Shown: positions 9,854 through 19,432, counted from the first letter of the stretch. The stretch is DNA of 64,000 nt from Photobacterium iliopiscarium (GCF_003026395.1 NZ_PYOO01000006.1:1-64000); one strand, 5' to 3'. The notes: generated by a model not told the origin, from the letters alone. A program made the numbers and translations.

Positions 9854-9947
9854 AATTCCACTCAAATTATTCACTTCAATCACCAACAAATCTCTTCTTG
9901 CTCTCATCATTTTCCAGAAGCTGGTGGCTGTTCACCATGAACCCTTC

Positions 9948-9956
9948 TGCTACAAT
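9948..9956 (+). promoter_or_regulatory. Extended -10 element before hsdM
   Basis: TGCTACAAT is an extended -10 (TGN-TACAAT) 41 bp before the hsdM ATG. No good -35 is seen, which extended -10 promoters can lack. It is the best candidate promoter for the hsd operon. Confidence 0.45.
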
Positions 9957-9997
9957 GCGCGCAATTATCTTATTGTTACTTTGATTAAGAAGCCTTC

Positions 9998-12394
9998 ATG
10001 CCTAATTCTAATTTTACCCAAACCGCTGCCTTCATTTGGTCTGTTGCAGACCTACTTCGCGGTGATTTCAAGCAATCTCAATACGGTCGTGTCATTCTGC
10101 CGTTTACCCTGCTACGTCGTCTTGAGTGTGTACTGGAAGAAAGTAAAGATGCGGTTGTTGCTCAAGCAGCAACAATCAATGCTATGAGTATCACGGAAGA
10201 AGCTAAAGAAAAAATGCTCAAACGTCATACTGTTTCAGCATCAGCACCTAAAGGCTTGTCGTTCTTCAATACCTCACCGATGGATCTAGGAAAAATAGGT
10301 CAAAGTGACATTAAAGATAACCTAGAGAACTACATTCAATGTTTCTCTGCTGATGCTCGTGAAATCTTTGAACACTTCAAGTTTGATGAATTTGTCGGTT
10401 TATTGGATGACGCAAACTTACTGTTCAAAGTGGTAAAGAAATTCGCCACCACTGATCTTAGCCCAAGCAACGTATCAAACCATCAGATGGGGTTAATCTT
10501 TGAAGAATTAATCCGCCGCTTTGCTGAAAGCTCCAATGAAACAGCAGGTGAGCACTTTACCCCTCGTGATATTGTTCGCTTGACCACATCACTTGTTTTC
10601 ATGGAAGACGATGAAGCCCTGACTCAAGATGGCATCATCCGTACTATCTATGACCCAACAGCAGGTACAGGCGGTTTCCTATCATCAGGTATGGAATACG
10701 TTCACGAGTTGAACCCTAAAGCGGTGATGCGTGCCTTTGGTCAGGAGTTAAACCCAGAGTCTTACGCTATCTGTAAAGCCGATATGCTCATCAAAGGGCA
10801 AGACGTTAGCCGTATCAAGCTCGGTAACACCCTATCTAACGACCAACTGCCAGCCGACCAATTCGATTACATGCTGTCTAACCCACCGTTTGGTGTCGAT
10901 TGGAAGAAAATCGAAGGTGAAATCAAAGACGAACATACCCTTAAAGGTTTTGATGGTCGCTTTGGTGCAGGTTTACCGCGTGTGTCTGATGGCTCATTGC
11001 TGTTCTTGATGCACCTTATTAGCAAAATGCGCGATGCCAGTGATAACGGCGGTCGTATCGGTATCATCCTCAATGGCTCTCCACTGTTTACAGGCGGTGC
11101 AGGTAGCGGTGAAAGTGAGATCCGTCGTTACATTCTTGAAGCTGATTTATTAGAAGGCATCATCGCCCTACCAACTGACATGTTCTACAACACAGGTATT
11201 GCGACCTATGTGTGGGTGCTATCCAACAAGAAAGCGGCTGAACGTAAAGGCAAAATTCAACTAATTGATGGCTCTAACCTATGTGACAAGATGCGTAAAT
11301 CGTTAGGCTCTAAGCGTAACCTAATGAGCGAAGACGACATCAAACTCATCACCCGTACCTTTGGTAACTTTGAAGTGGTTGATGCTACTTCTCTTGCAGA
11401 TTTGGGGCTTAATAAGCCAGCAGAACAAAAATCTAACCGTGGTCGTACTTCTTCTGCAACAAAGGGTTCCACCAGCAAAAAAACAGCACCAAAGACATTC
11501 GCCAGTAAGATTTTCAATAGCACCGACTTTGGCTACCGTCGTTTAACCATTGAACGTCCATTGCGTCTATCGTCACAAATCACTGATACAGCGATTGAAA
11601 GCCTACGCTTTGCACCAAAGCCACTCAATGCACCAATGGATCGTTTATATAACGCATTTGGTACAGTGTGGAATGAAACTGACTACGGCTACCTTGCTGA
11701 AGTTGAAACAGAAGTACGTAAGATCATCAAAGCCGAGTTTAGCGAACTGAAAGAAAAACAAATCAAAGATCTGTTAGATAGCAAGCTGTGGTTATTCCAA
11801 CGCTCACTAATGGATAAAGCTCAACAGCTACAAACAGCAGTCGCTGCTATGTCTGTTGGAAAAGAAATGGCTGGTGGTCGAAATGTGGTAAGCAACGACT
11901 TCAACCAATTCGACATCACCATGAAAGGCGCATTCAAAGCAACGGGTATTAAATTTGATACCAAAGAGAAGAAACAATTCTTTGATGCGGTAACGTTCAA
12001 AAACCCAGACGCTGAGCCTGTGATCAAGAAAGTCATCAAAGAAGCCGCACAGCCGTTATACGGTTCATTTAACTACAACGGTAAGGTGGTTGAATTCCAA
12101 GCAGATGGCGATCTACGTGATAACGAGAACGTGCCGCTTGATTCTAGCGTTACCACCACTGAGTCAATTGAAAGCTACGTCAAACGTGAAGTATTGCCAC
12201 ACGTTGCCGATGCATGGATTAATGCAGATAAGCGTGATGAGAAAGATAGCGAGATTGGCATTGTAGGTTATGAAATCCCATTTAACCGCCATTTCTACGT
12301 CTATCAACCACCTCGTGCACTAGAAGCCATAGATGAAGATTTGGCACTAGTCAGCGATGAAATTATGAGCCTACTGCAAGAGGTGCGTTCGTAA
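9998..12394 (+). CDS. hsdM: Type I restriction-modification, DNA methyltransferase subunit HsdM
   Basis: Adenine-N6 methyltransferase subunit; with HsdS it methylates the target, and with HsdR it restricts unmodified DNA. The 798 residues have an N-terminal HsdM helical domain (about 1-150), the AdoMet motif DPTAGTGGF (about 218-226), and the catalytic NPPF motif (about 294-297). After about residue 480 a Ser/Thr/Lys-rich linker leads into a C-terminal region of about 300 residues, making it longer than the roughly 500-residue classical HsdM. It shares TAATG with hsdS, so translation is coupled. I see no frameshift, and it looks functional. Confidence 0.95.
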   Translation: MPNSNFTQTAAFIWSVADLLRGDFKQSQYGRVILPFTLLRRLECVLEESKDAVVAQAATINAMSITEEAKEKMLKRHTVSASAPKGLSFFNTSPMDLGKIGQSDIKDNLENYIQCFSADAREIFEHFKFDEFVGLLDDANLLFKVVKKFATTDLSPSNVSNHQMGLIFEELIRRFAESSNETAGEHFTPRDIVRLTTSLVFMEDDEALTQDGIIRTIYDPTAGTGGFLSSGMEYVHELNPKAVMRAFGQELNPESYAICKADMLIKGQDVSRIKLGNTLSNDQLPADQFDYMLSNPPFGVDWKKIEGEIKDEHTLKGFDGRFGAGLPRVSDGSLLFLMHLISKMRDASDNGGRIGIILNGSPLFTGGAGSGESEIRRYILEADLLEGIIALPTDMFYNTGIATYVWVLSNKKAAERKGKIQLIDGSNLCDKMRKSLGSKRNLMSEDDIKLITRTFGNFEVVDATSLADLGLNKPAEQKSNRGRTSSATKGSTSKKTAPKTFASKIFNSTDFGYRRLTIERPLRLSSQITDTAIESLRFAPKPLNAPMDRLYNAFGTVWNETDYGYLAEVETEVRKIIKAEFSELKEKQIKDLLDSKLWLFQRSLMDKAQQLQTAVAAMSVGKEMAGGRNVVSNDFNQFDITMKGAFKATGIKFDTKEKKQFFDAVTFKNPDAEPVIKKVIKEAAQPLYGSFNYNGKVVEFQADGDLRDNENVPLDSSVTTTESIESYVKREVLPHVADAWINADKRDEKDSEIGIVGYEIPFNRHFYVYQPPRALEAIDEDLALVSDEIMSLLQEVRS

Positions 12395-13845
12395 TGACAG
12401 CCATGAGCGAAACAAAAAAGGCAGCCTTGAGCGGAAAATATGCAGCGTATCCAGAATATAAGGATTCTGGTGTTGAGTGGTTGGGCGAAATACCTGAACA
12501 TTGGCAATCAACAAAAATCAAATATGGCTATGATGTTACGTTAGGTAAAATGCTTCAAAAAGCACCAAAATCAGGTACTGATACATACCGGAAATATCTA
12601 AAAGCACAAAATATTCAACCTAATGGTATTGATATCTCTAAAGTTGACTCTATGTGGTTTTCTAATGAAGAACTGAAAAAACTGCGCCTTCAGTGTAATG
12701 ATGTATTAGTCAGTGAAGGTGGTGACGTAGGTCGTTCAGCTATTTGGAAAGACCAATTATCTGAATGCTATATCCAAAATGCGATTAATAGAATCCGTCC
12801 TAAAAAAGGAAATTCTCCGTTCTACTTTTATTACTGGATGTGTTCTTTAAAAGCATCGGATTACATTAATATTATTTGTAATAAAGCTACAATAGCTCAC
12901 TACACCGCTGAAAAAGTGGAAGTAACGCCACTATTGCTACCACCAATAAAAGAACAAACCCAAATAGCAGCTTTTCTCGATTACGAAACGGCAAAAATCG
13001 ACACGCTTATCGAAAAGCAGCAGAAACTCATCGAACTGCTTAAAGAAAAACGCAAAGCGGTGATTAGCCATGCGGTCACAAAAGGGCTAACCCCTGATGC
13101 ACCAATGAAAGATTCTGGTATTGAGTGGTTGGGTGAAGTGCCTGAGCATTGGGATATTAAGAAATCCAAGCACGTTTTTGAATTTGTCACCAGTGGCTCT
13201 CGTGGTTGGGCTGAGTATTATTCAGATAGTGGAAATTTGTTTTTTAGGATAGCCAACCTTACAAGAGATACGATAGAACCAAAATTAAATTCTATTCAGT
13301 GTGTATGCCCACCTAGAGGTTCTGAAGGTGAAAGGTCAAAAATAAAATTAGATGATTTACTCATTTCCATTACGGCAGATTTGGGATCTGTATGTGTTGC
13401 AAATAGTGTAATAGCAGATGGTTATGTAAGTCAACATGTGGCTCTATGTCGCCCTAATTCTCTCATTGCATCATCTCGCTGGTTTGCATTCTTTATATTA
13501 TCTGATGCAGCAAAAGAACAGCTGCTTGGTTCTGGATATGGCGGTACAAAAATACAATTGAGTTTAGAGGATATCAGAGAACTAGTGATCGCATTTCCAC
13601 CACAAAAGGAGCAATGTGAAATAGCACAATTCATAGATAAATCTTTGAATACGTTTGAACAATTAATCAGTAAAGCAGAAATACAAGTCGACTTATTAAA
13701 AGAACGCCGCACTGCCCTTATTTCAGCAGCCGTCACAGGTAAGATTGACGTTCGGCACTTTACCTTGAAAGAAGGGATAGCACCCACCACCAACAGTGAT
13801 ACCAATGAGGCAGTACAAGAGGCAGCACAAGAGGCGATGGCATGA
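12394..13845 (+). CDS. hsdS: Type I restriction-modification, specificity subunit HsdS
   Basis: Recognises the bipartite DNA target for the M2S and R2M2S complexes. The 483 residues hold two target-recognition domains (about 25-170 and 240-420). Each is introduced by the same segment (KDSGVEWLGEIPEHW near 23, KDSGIEWLGEVPEHW near 238), and each is followed by a conserved helical spacer ending in LLKEKRKAVIS or LLKERRTALIS. The repeat shows two intact half-subunits, as in typical HsdS. The start overlaps the hsdM stop and the end overlaps hsdR (ATGA). The target sequence cannot be predicted by eye. Confidence 0.95.
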   Translation: MTAMSETKKAALSGKYAAYPEYKDSGVEWLGEIPEHWQSTKIKYGYDVTLGKMLQKAPKSGTDTYRKYLKAQNIQPNGIDISKVDSMWFSNEELKKLRLQCNDVLVSEGGDVGRSAIWKDQLSECYIQNAINRIRPKKGNSPFYFYYWMCSLKASDYINIICNKATIAHYTAEKVEVTPLLLPPIKEQTQIAAFLDYETAKIDTLIEKQQKLIELLKEKRKAVISHAVTKGLTPDAPMKDSGIEWLGEVPEHWDIKKSKHVFEFVTSGSRGWAEYYSDSGNLFFRIANLTRDTIEPKLNSIQCVCPPRGSEGERSKIKLDDLLISITADLGSVCVANSVIADGYVSQHVALCRPNSLIASSRWFAFFILSDAAKEQLLGSGYGGTKIQLSLEDIRELVIAFPPQKEQCEIAQFIDKSLNTFEQLISKAEIQVDLLKERRTALISAAVTGKIDVRHFTLKEGIAPTTNSDTNEAVQEAAQEAMA

Positions 13846-16800
13846 GCAAAGACACCACTCAAGAACGTATATTTCAAGATGAAATGATCGCTCAAATGGT
13901 CGCTAACGGTTGGAAGCTTGGTAAACCTGACCGTTATGATCGTGAACGTGCTTTGTATTGCGAAGATGCACTTAACTTTGTGCAAACCACCCAACCTAAA
14001 GAGTGGGAAAAGTTTGCCAAAGTGTACCCCAACGACACCGAGCGTCACTTTCTTGATGCGCTGGTGGCACAACTGAAAAAAGCCGACAGTAACGCTACAG
14101 ATGCCGTTTCTCGCACTTATGGCACATTGGGCGTGCTTCGCCATGGCTTGAAGATTCGTAATGCCCGTTTCTCGCTGTGTCAGTTTAAGCCAGAGCACAA
14201 CCTAAACCCTGAGACACTGGCGCGTTTTAAGCAAAACATCTGCCGTGTAGTACCAGAGTTAGTTTATAGCCCTTACGCTACCGCAGAGCACTTAGCCCTA
14301 ACAGGCAAGAAAGCCAAAGCATGGCGTATTGATTTGGTGCTGTTTGTAAACGGCTTGCCTGTATCGACCCTTGAGCTAAAATCTGAGTTCAAACAAGCGG
14401 TACACAACGCCATTAAGCAATATAAACAAACTCGTTTACCCAAAGATCCTGAAACCCAAAAGCCTGAGCCATTACTAAGCTTCAAACGTGGTGCATTGGT
14501 ACACTTTGCTGTCAGCCAATACGAAGTCTTCATGGCAACCAAGCTTGCTGGTGATGACACCTTCTTCCTACCGTTTAACAAAGGCACCAAAGAAGGCGGT
14601 AAGGGTAACGATGTACCCGAAGATCAAAACCGCTACGCCACTGATTACCTGTGGAATGAAGTATTACTGCCAGAGAACCTACTCAAGATTTTGAGCAACT
14701 ACGTTCATCTACAAATTGAAGAAAAAGAAGACTGGCAAGGACTTAAAAGTAAGAAAGAAACGCTGATATTCCCGCGTTACCATCAATGGGATGTGGTGAG
14801 TAAACTGATAGGCGCAGCCATTGCCGAAGGGACGGGTAACAAATACTTGATCCAGCACAGTGCAGGTTCGGGTAAATCCAACTCGATTGCATGGACAGCC
14901 CACCAGCTCTCTACCCTTTATGATGAGCAAGGTGAAAAGCAGTTCCATTCGGTGATTGTGGTAACAGACCGCACCGTACTCGATGATCAGCTTCAAGATA
15001 CTATCTATCAGTTTGAACATGCTGATGGTGTGGTAGGACGTATCAACAATAAAGAAGGTGACGGTTCTAAGTCTGAAAAGCTGGCGGCTGCACTTGAGAA
15101 CTCACAACCTATCATCATAGTGACGATTCAAACCTTCCCGCATGTACTAAAAGCAATTGAAAACAGCGTTAGCTTAAAACAACGTAAGTATGCCGTGATT
15201 GCCGATGAAGCCCACTCATCACAAAACGGCTCTACCGCTCGCAAGCTAAAAGAAGTGTTGATGACCGAAGAAGCCGATGATGATGTGATGTTATCGTCAG
15301 AAGATATTCTTGATGCAACCATGGCGGCACGTAGAAACAGTAATAATCTTAACTACTATGCGTTCACTGCAACACCGAAAGCCAAAACCTTAGAGTTGTT
15401 TGGTCGCTTACCAAACCCTGATGAGCCAGCGTCTAAAGCCAACAAGCCACAAGCCTACCATGTGTATTCTATGCGTCAGGCAATCGAAGAAGGCTTTATT
15501 CTAGATGTACTCAAGAACTACACCAGCTATAAAGTGGCGTATAAGCTAGTACAGAAGATGGAAGCCTCTGATAAAGAAGTCGATAGCAAGAAAGCCAAGA
15601 CCAAGCTTAATCAATGGGTACGTCTGCATGACTACAACATTTCACAGAAAGTAAAAGTGATTGTTGAACACTACAAAAACCATGTGATGGGCTTATTAGG
15701 TGGTCAAGCTAAAGCAATGGTAGTAACTAGCTCTCGTAAAGAAGCAGTACGCTATAAGCTGGCGTTTGATAAATACATTACCGATAACAACTACCAACGC
15801 ATTGCAGCAATGGTGGCGTTTTCGGGTGAAGTGGAATTTAACGACAACGATCCTGATAGCCTTGCGCTGCTTAATAAGAAATTCACTGAAAACAACATGA
15901 ACCCTAACTTAAAGGGTCGTGATATGCGTAAAGCGTTTGATAGTGATGATTACCAAGTGATGCTGGTGGCTAATAAGTTCCAGACAGGCTTTGACCAACC
16001 AAAACTGTGTGCAATGTATGTTGATAAGCCTTTAGGTGGTGTGGAGTGCGTACAGACCCTCTCACGCTTAAACCGTACTTATCTCGGCAAGGCTGAAAGC
16101 GGTACATTTGTATTGGACTTCTTTAACGAGCCTGATGACATTCTCGAAGCATTCCAACCTTACTATCAAACTGCTGAGCTGGTGGATGTCACCGATCCTA
16201 ATCTTGTGTTTGATTTGAATGAAAAGCTACGTTCTAGCGGTATTTTCTTATGGAATGAAGTTGAGCAATTCTGTGTTGCCTTCCTGACTAAAAAGAAATC
16301 TAACGCAGCGGTCAGTAATATTTGCAAACCTGCGGTTGATCGTTGGCAACATCGTTATAAATCTGCGATTGATGCTTATATTCAATCAAAAGATATGTTC
16401 GAACGCACCAAGAAGACCCAAGATGCGGTATTGATTGCCAATGCAGAGAATGCTTTTAAAGAGTGTAAGCAGGAAAAAGACCGCCTAGAGATCTTCAAGA
16501 AAGACTTAGGTAGCTTTGTACGCTTCTTTGAGTTCATGTCACAGATTATCGATTATGAAGATAAAGAACTTGAGAAACTGAGCCTGTTTGCCCGTTATCT
16601 ACGTCCCCTACTGCATGAACAAAACGTGCAAGAGGATGAGATTGATTTAAGCAACGTCGAAATGAGCCACTACCGCTTATCAAAGATCCGTGAACAAGAC
16701 ATCAAGCTCAAAGAAGACGCAGCAGATTACAAACTAGAGCCAAGTAACGATGTCGGTACGGCTAAACCTAAGAACAAGGAAGAAGACTTCTTATCGCTGA

Positions 16801-17090
16801 TCCTTAACCGCTTAAACGAGTTGTTTAGCACTGAGAACTTAACTGATAGTGACATGATCAACTATGCCAAGACGGTACGTGACAAGTTATCAGAGAACGA
16901 ATCAGTAATGACCCAGATTAATAACAATACTCGTGATCAAGCCATGCTAGGCGACTTCCCACAAGCCATTGATGATGCGGTAATGGATAGTAATGAATCA
17001 CACCAAGAAATGATGATGCAATACCTATCAAACCCAGAACTGGCAAAAGGCTTTGCCCGGGTAGTGTTTGATATGTTGAAGGGATCATAG
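13842..17090 (+). CDS. hsdR: Type I restriction-modification, restriction and translocase subunit HsdR
   Basis: ATP-driven DNA translocase and nuclease that cuts DNA lacking the HsdM/S methylation. The 1082 residues show an N-terminal PD-(D/E)xK nuclease core (Asp in RIDLVLF near 163, ELKS near 176), then the helicase domains with Walker A AGSGKSNS (near 340), DEAH (near 454), FTATPKAK, and the motif VI-like QTLSRLNRTY. A helical C-terminal domain that binds the methylase follows. It begins at an ATGA overlap with hsdS. All catalytic motifs are intact. Confidence 0.95.
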   Translation: MSKDTTQERIFQDEMIAQMVANGWKLGKPDRYDRERALYCEDALNFVQTTQPKEWEKFAKVYPNDTERHFLDALVAQLKKADSNATDAVSRTYGTLGVLRHGLKIRNARFSLCQFKPEHNLNPETLARFKQNICRVVPELVYSPYATAEHLALTGKKAKAWRIDLVLFVNGLPVSTLELKSEFKQAVHNAIKQYKQTRLPKDPETQKPEPLLSFKRGALVHFAVSQYEVFMATKLAGDDTFFLPFNKGTKEGGKGNDVPEDQNRYATDYLWNEVLLPENLLKILSNYVHLQIEEKEDWQGLKSKKETLIFPRYHQWDVVSKLIGAAIAEGTGNKYLIQHSAGSGKSNSIAWTAHQLSTLYDEQGEKQFHSVIVVTDRTVLDDQLQDTIYQFEHADGVVGRINNKEGDGSKSEKLAAALENSQPIIIVTIQTFPHVLKAIENSVSLKQRKYAVIADEAHSSQNGSTARKLKEVLMTEEADDDVMLSSEDILDATMAARRNSNNLNYYAFTATPKAKTLELFGRLPNPDEPASKANKPQAYHVYSMRQAIEEGFILDVLKNYTSYKVAYKLVQKMEASDKEVDSKKAKTKLNQWVRLHDYNISQKVKVIVEHYKNHVMGLLGGQAKAMVVTSSRKEAVRYKLAFDKYITDNNYQRIAAMVAFSGEVEFNDNDPDSLALLNKKFTENNMNPNLKGRDMRKAFDSDDYQVMLVANKFQTGFDQPKLCAMYVDKPLGGVECVQTLSRLNRTYLGKAESGTFVLDFFNEPDDILEAFQPYYQTAELVDVTDPNLVFDLNEKLRSSGIFLWNEVEQFCVAFLTKKKSNAAVSNICKPAVDRWQHRYKSAIDAYIQSKDMFERTKKTQDAVLIANAENAFKECKQEKDRLEIFKKDLGSFVRFFEFMSQIIDYEDKELEKLSLFARYLRPLLHEQNVQEDEIDLSNVEMSHYRLSKIREQDIKLKEDAADYKLEPSNDVGTAKPKNKEEDFLSLILNRLNELFSTENLTDSDMINYAKTVRDKLSENESVMTQINNNTRDQAMLGDFPQAIDDAVMDSNESHQEMMMQYLSNPELAKGFARVVFDMLKGS

Positions 17091-17102
17091 AACCACCAGC
17101 AC

Positions 17103-17133
17103 AATGACTGTAGATTAAACTATTACAGTCATT
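17103..17133 (+). terminator. Hairpin between hsdR and darT
   Basis: AATGACTGTA and TACAGTCATT form a perfect 10-bp stem with an 11-base loop, followed by ATTTTTG. It is a weak terminator candidate that could separate the hsd operon from darTG. Confidence 0.5.
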
Positions 17134-17173
17134 ATTTTTGTTCTTAATTTCATAACACAAGGACGGCATATCA

Positions 17174-17779
17174 GTGAGCGTTAAGGTATCTCATATTACG
17201 CACGTTAGTAATCTCAACAATATTATTGCTGAAGGCTGCTTATGGTCTGATGCAAAACGTATTGAACTGAATCTAACTAATGAAAATATTGGCTATAACC
17301 ACATTAAGGCACGCCGCCTACAACATTCTGTAACAGTTGCTGCTGGTGGCTACATTGGGGAATATGTTCCTTTCAATTTTTGTCCACGATCAGTGATGCT
17401 ATACGTCATACACCAAGGACACGAAAATTATCATGGTGGACAAGAACAAATATTGCACCTTATTAGTGATGTCGACACGATTAGAGCAACTGACTCAGAT
17501 TGTTTTTTCACAGATATTCATGCTGATTTAGCCTTTGCCGAACAAATAGACGATTTTAGTCGTATTGATGAACTTGATTCTAAGAAAATTCATGCAAAAT
17601 ATTGGCAAGACTGTAAAGAAGAAAAACAGGCAGAATTTTTAGCTCACCAATCAGTTTCTTGGAATTGTATTCGACAGATTGGCGTAAAAACGCCAGAATT
17701 AGCCGAAGAAGTAAAAAAAATTATCGCATCATCTAACCACCAGCCAGATGTTGTCATTAAACCTGAGTGGTATTATTAA
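17174..17779 (+). CDS. darT: DarT-type DNA ADP-ribosyltransferase toxin (DUF4433)
   Basis: Toxin that ADP-ribosylates bases in DNA using NAD+; characterised DarTG systems block replication and can defend against phage. The 201 residues show the family hallmarks: HITHVSNLNNIIAEG at the N-terminus for NAD binding, YVPFNFCPRSVMLYVI in the core, and a glutamate in QAEFLAHQSVSW (about 153) at the position of the catalytic Glu. It starts at GTG with AAGGA upstream. Its partner darG begins 14 bp after the stop. Family and catalytic assignment rest on recalled motifs. Confidence 0.9.
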   Translation: MSVKVSHITHVSNLNNIIAEGCLWSDAKRIELNLTNENIGYNHIKARRLQHSVTVAAGGYIGEYVPFNFCPRSVMLYVIHQGHENYHGGQEQILHLISDVDTIRATDSDCFFTDIHADLAFAEQIDDFSRIDELDSKKIHAKYWQDCKEEKQAEFLAHQSVSWNCIRQIGVKTPELAEEVKKIIASSNHQPDVVIKPEWYY

Positions 17780-17793
17780 TTGAGTAGTTCACA

Positions 17794-18861
17794 ATGATTT
17801 CGTACGTTAAAGGCAATATTCTTCACGATCAAGCTGATGCCATTATCAATACCGTCAATACTGTTGGCGTTATGGGTAAAGGCTTAGCTTTGCAGTTTAA
17901 GAAAGCATTTCCTGATAATTTCAAAGCTTACAAATTAGCTTGTGACAATAAAGAATTAACGACAGGGCAACTGTTATCTATACCTACTCACTCAATGAAT
18001 GCCCCTTACTTTATTATTAACTTTCCAACTAAAGCACACTGGAAAGGTAAATCAAAAATAGAATATATCCGTGAAGGGTTAATCGCCTTAAAAAAAGAAG
18101 TTGAGCGTTTAAATTTAACATCAGTCGCTATACCAGCTCTTGGTAGTGGTTTAGGTGGATTGCTATGGTCTGAGGTTGAATCTGAAATCTTAAGCTCGTT
18201 AAGCGACATGCCTAATGTTGAGTGGCGTTTATATCCCCCTCAGAATGCCCCACAAGCTGAATTGATGATCAATAAAACTCCAAAGCCTAGGATGACAATT
18301 GGTCGTGCTGCTGTTATTGGCTTAATAAATCAATACCTATCAACAGGTTTACATTACAACCTATCACTACTTGAAGTTCAAAAACTGGTGTACTTTTTAA
18401 CGGCATCAGGTGAAACACTGAATAAAGTCCAGTTTCAAAAGCATCACTATGGTCCGTATGCCGATGTATTACGCCATGTACTTAATAAAATGGAAGGTCA
18501 TTTTATTTCTGGCTACGCTGACGGTAAAAATACACCAGATGTGCCAATTTCATTGAAGCAAGATGCAATTACCAGTGCGCAGTCATTTTTAGACTCTCAC
18601 CCAGAGACAAAGCATCACTTTGATGAGGTAACCAAACTGGTCAATGGCTTTGAGTCACCTTATGGCATGGAATTACTTTCAACCGTTCACTGGGTCGTTA
18701 CTCATGAATGCGCAGGTGATGAAATTAATCCCGATGATGTAGTGAGTAAGGTTCACTCATGGAGTGAGCGGAAAGCGCAAATGAAGCCAGTTCATATAAA
18801 GGCTGCATTAAAACGGTTATGTGATGAACAGTGGTTAAATAAGGTTGCGCCGTCTTATTAA
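17794..18861 (+). CDS. darG: DarG-type macrodomain antitoxin (DNA ADP-ribosylglycohydrolase)
   Basis: Antitoxin that removes ADP-ribose from DNA and neutralises DarT. Residues 1-150 are a macrodomain of the DarG/TARG1 type: GNILHDQADAIINTVNTVGVMGKGLALQFK at the start and IPALGSGLGGLLW near 110-122. Residues 165-355 form a second domain with LLEVQKLVYFL and FQKHHYGPYADVLRHVL, resembling the DUF4065/Panacea fold found in toxin-neutralising proteins. The 355-residue two-domain layout matches known DarG. It is the last gene of the island, with no clear terminator before the right repeat. Confidence 0.9.
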   Translation: MISYVKGNILHDQADAIINTVNTVGVMGKGLALQFKKAFPDNFKAYKLACDNKELTTGQLLSIPTHSMNAPYFIINFPTKAHWKGKSKIEYIREGLIALKKEVERLNLTSVAIPALGSGLGGLLWSEVESEILSSLSDMPNVEWRLYPPQNAPQAELMINKTPKPRMTIGRAAVIGLINQYLSTGLHYNLSLLEVQKLVYFLTASGETLNKVQFQKHHYGPYADVLRHVLNKMEGHFISGYADGKNTPDVPISLKQDAITSAQSFLDSHPETKHHFDEVTKLVNGFESPYGMELLSTVHWVVTHECAGDEINPDDVVSKVHSWSERKAQMKPVHIKAALKRLCDEQWLNKVAPSY

Positions 18862-19083
18862 AGTAGTTGTAAAATAAAACGCGAAAACAATATGCATCAA
18901 ATATTACTTATTGTGTAATTTAATTTGTGACCTTCTCCCCAAAAAACTAAAAACAAGATCCACTTCACATAATACAAAAAATACACTAACAAAAACATTT
19001 AGTAGTACCGATAGTAGTATCGCCAATAATCAAATCGAACAATAACAATTAAAAACAAATACATACAGCATCAGTTACGATGA
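18862..19083. other. AT-rich island right end, no gene
   Basis: The 222 bases after darG carry no convincing reading frame. AGTAGTAYCG occurs twice, 12 bases apart (19001-19010 and 19013-19022), near the right repeat. No integrase fragment was recognised. Confidence 0.5.
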
Positions 19084-19174
19084 CGCCAGCCCACCAAACG
19101 TTTGGAAAGGGCCACTTCTTTGGAAGTGGCCTTTTTTAATTCCTAAAATTCAGTAAAATCATCGTATTAGCTTA
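19084..19174 (+). repeat. Right direct repeat (attR-like)
   Basis: Copy of the ssrA 3' end, terminator and downstream bases, beginning CGCCAGCCCACCAAACG. It lacks one T of the ssrA acceptor stem, so it is not a functional tmRNA end. The upstream sequence is unrelated to ssrA. The included terminator hairpin (19109-19137) is intact and may stop transcripts coming from darG. Confidence 0.85.
19109..19137 (+). terminator. Duplicated ssrA-type terminator at the island end
   Basis: Same stem-loop and T run as at 9789-9816. It lies 248 bp after darG and is the only rho-independent signal downstream of it. Confidence 0.8.
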
Positions 19175-19299
19175 TTTTACGTCCTTATATTCCCTCTGTT
19201 GACTTACTTTAGCTCACCATTGATATGCAAAGTTATGGCTGTCCTTTGTTTTTTTCTTTTTTTTCCAGTAATAAAGTCTTGTAATAGTTGAACAACAAA

Positions 19300-19376
19300 T
19301 ACAACGTTAAAGTTGTAAATCCCCCTCAAACAACGTGTAAGTTGTACCGAGCATCAAATACAACCTTTAAGTTGTA
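19300..19376. repeat. Three phased TACAAC-N6-GTTGTA palindromes
   Basis: Copies at 19300-19317, 19329-19346 (first base A) and 19359-19376 have conserved arms ACAAC/GTTGT and a 6-base centre ending in AA. Their starts are 29 and 30 bases apart, so they lie on nearly the same face of the helix. They sit 126 bp beyond the right island repeat, at the 3' side of the next gene. They look like binding sites for a dimeric protein. Regulator, recombinase arm-site and RNA-hairpin roles are all possible. Confidence 0.7.
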
Positions 19377-19432
19377 TTATTAAGAGAATTGAGCGAATTA
19401 AAGTCAAAGGTTTAACTATTAAAATAAAAAAA

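Larger units (their letters stand above)
9762..19174. mobile_element. ssrA-associated genomic island with type I R-M and DarTG
   Basis: The ssrA 3' end, its terminator and about 37 bases beyond are repeated directly at 19084-19174. The two repeats define a 9.3 kb unit that contains only hsdM, hsdS, hsdR, darT and darG, all on the plus strand. tmRNA 3' ends are classic targets of tyrosine recombinases, so insertion by site-specific recombination is the likely history. No integrase or excisionase is present. Either it was lost, or the element moves with a helper, or it is fixed. The boundary gene ssrA remains complete. Confidence 0.75.

Noticed and set aside
13431-14198. 255-codon minus-strand open frame
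   Set aside because: Antisense to the hsdS/hsdR junction; both genes have intact motifs, and this frame has no family features or ribosome site.
9776-19083. Prophage or integrative element with its own integrase
   Set aside because: No integrase, excisionase or structural phage gene is present in any frame between the repeats.
19300-19376. Possible CRISPR array
   Set aside because: Only three short, imperfect, palindromic units with 11-12-base spacers and no cas genes; the geometry is that of protein-binding sites.
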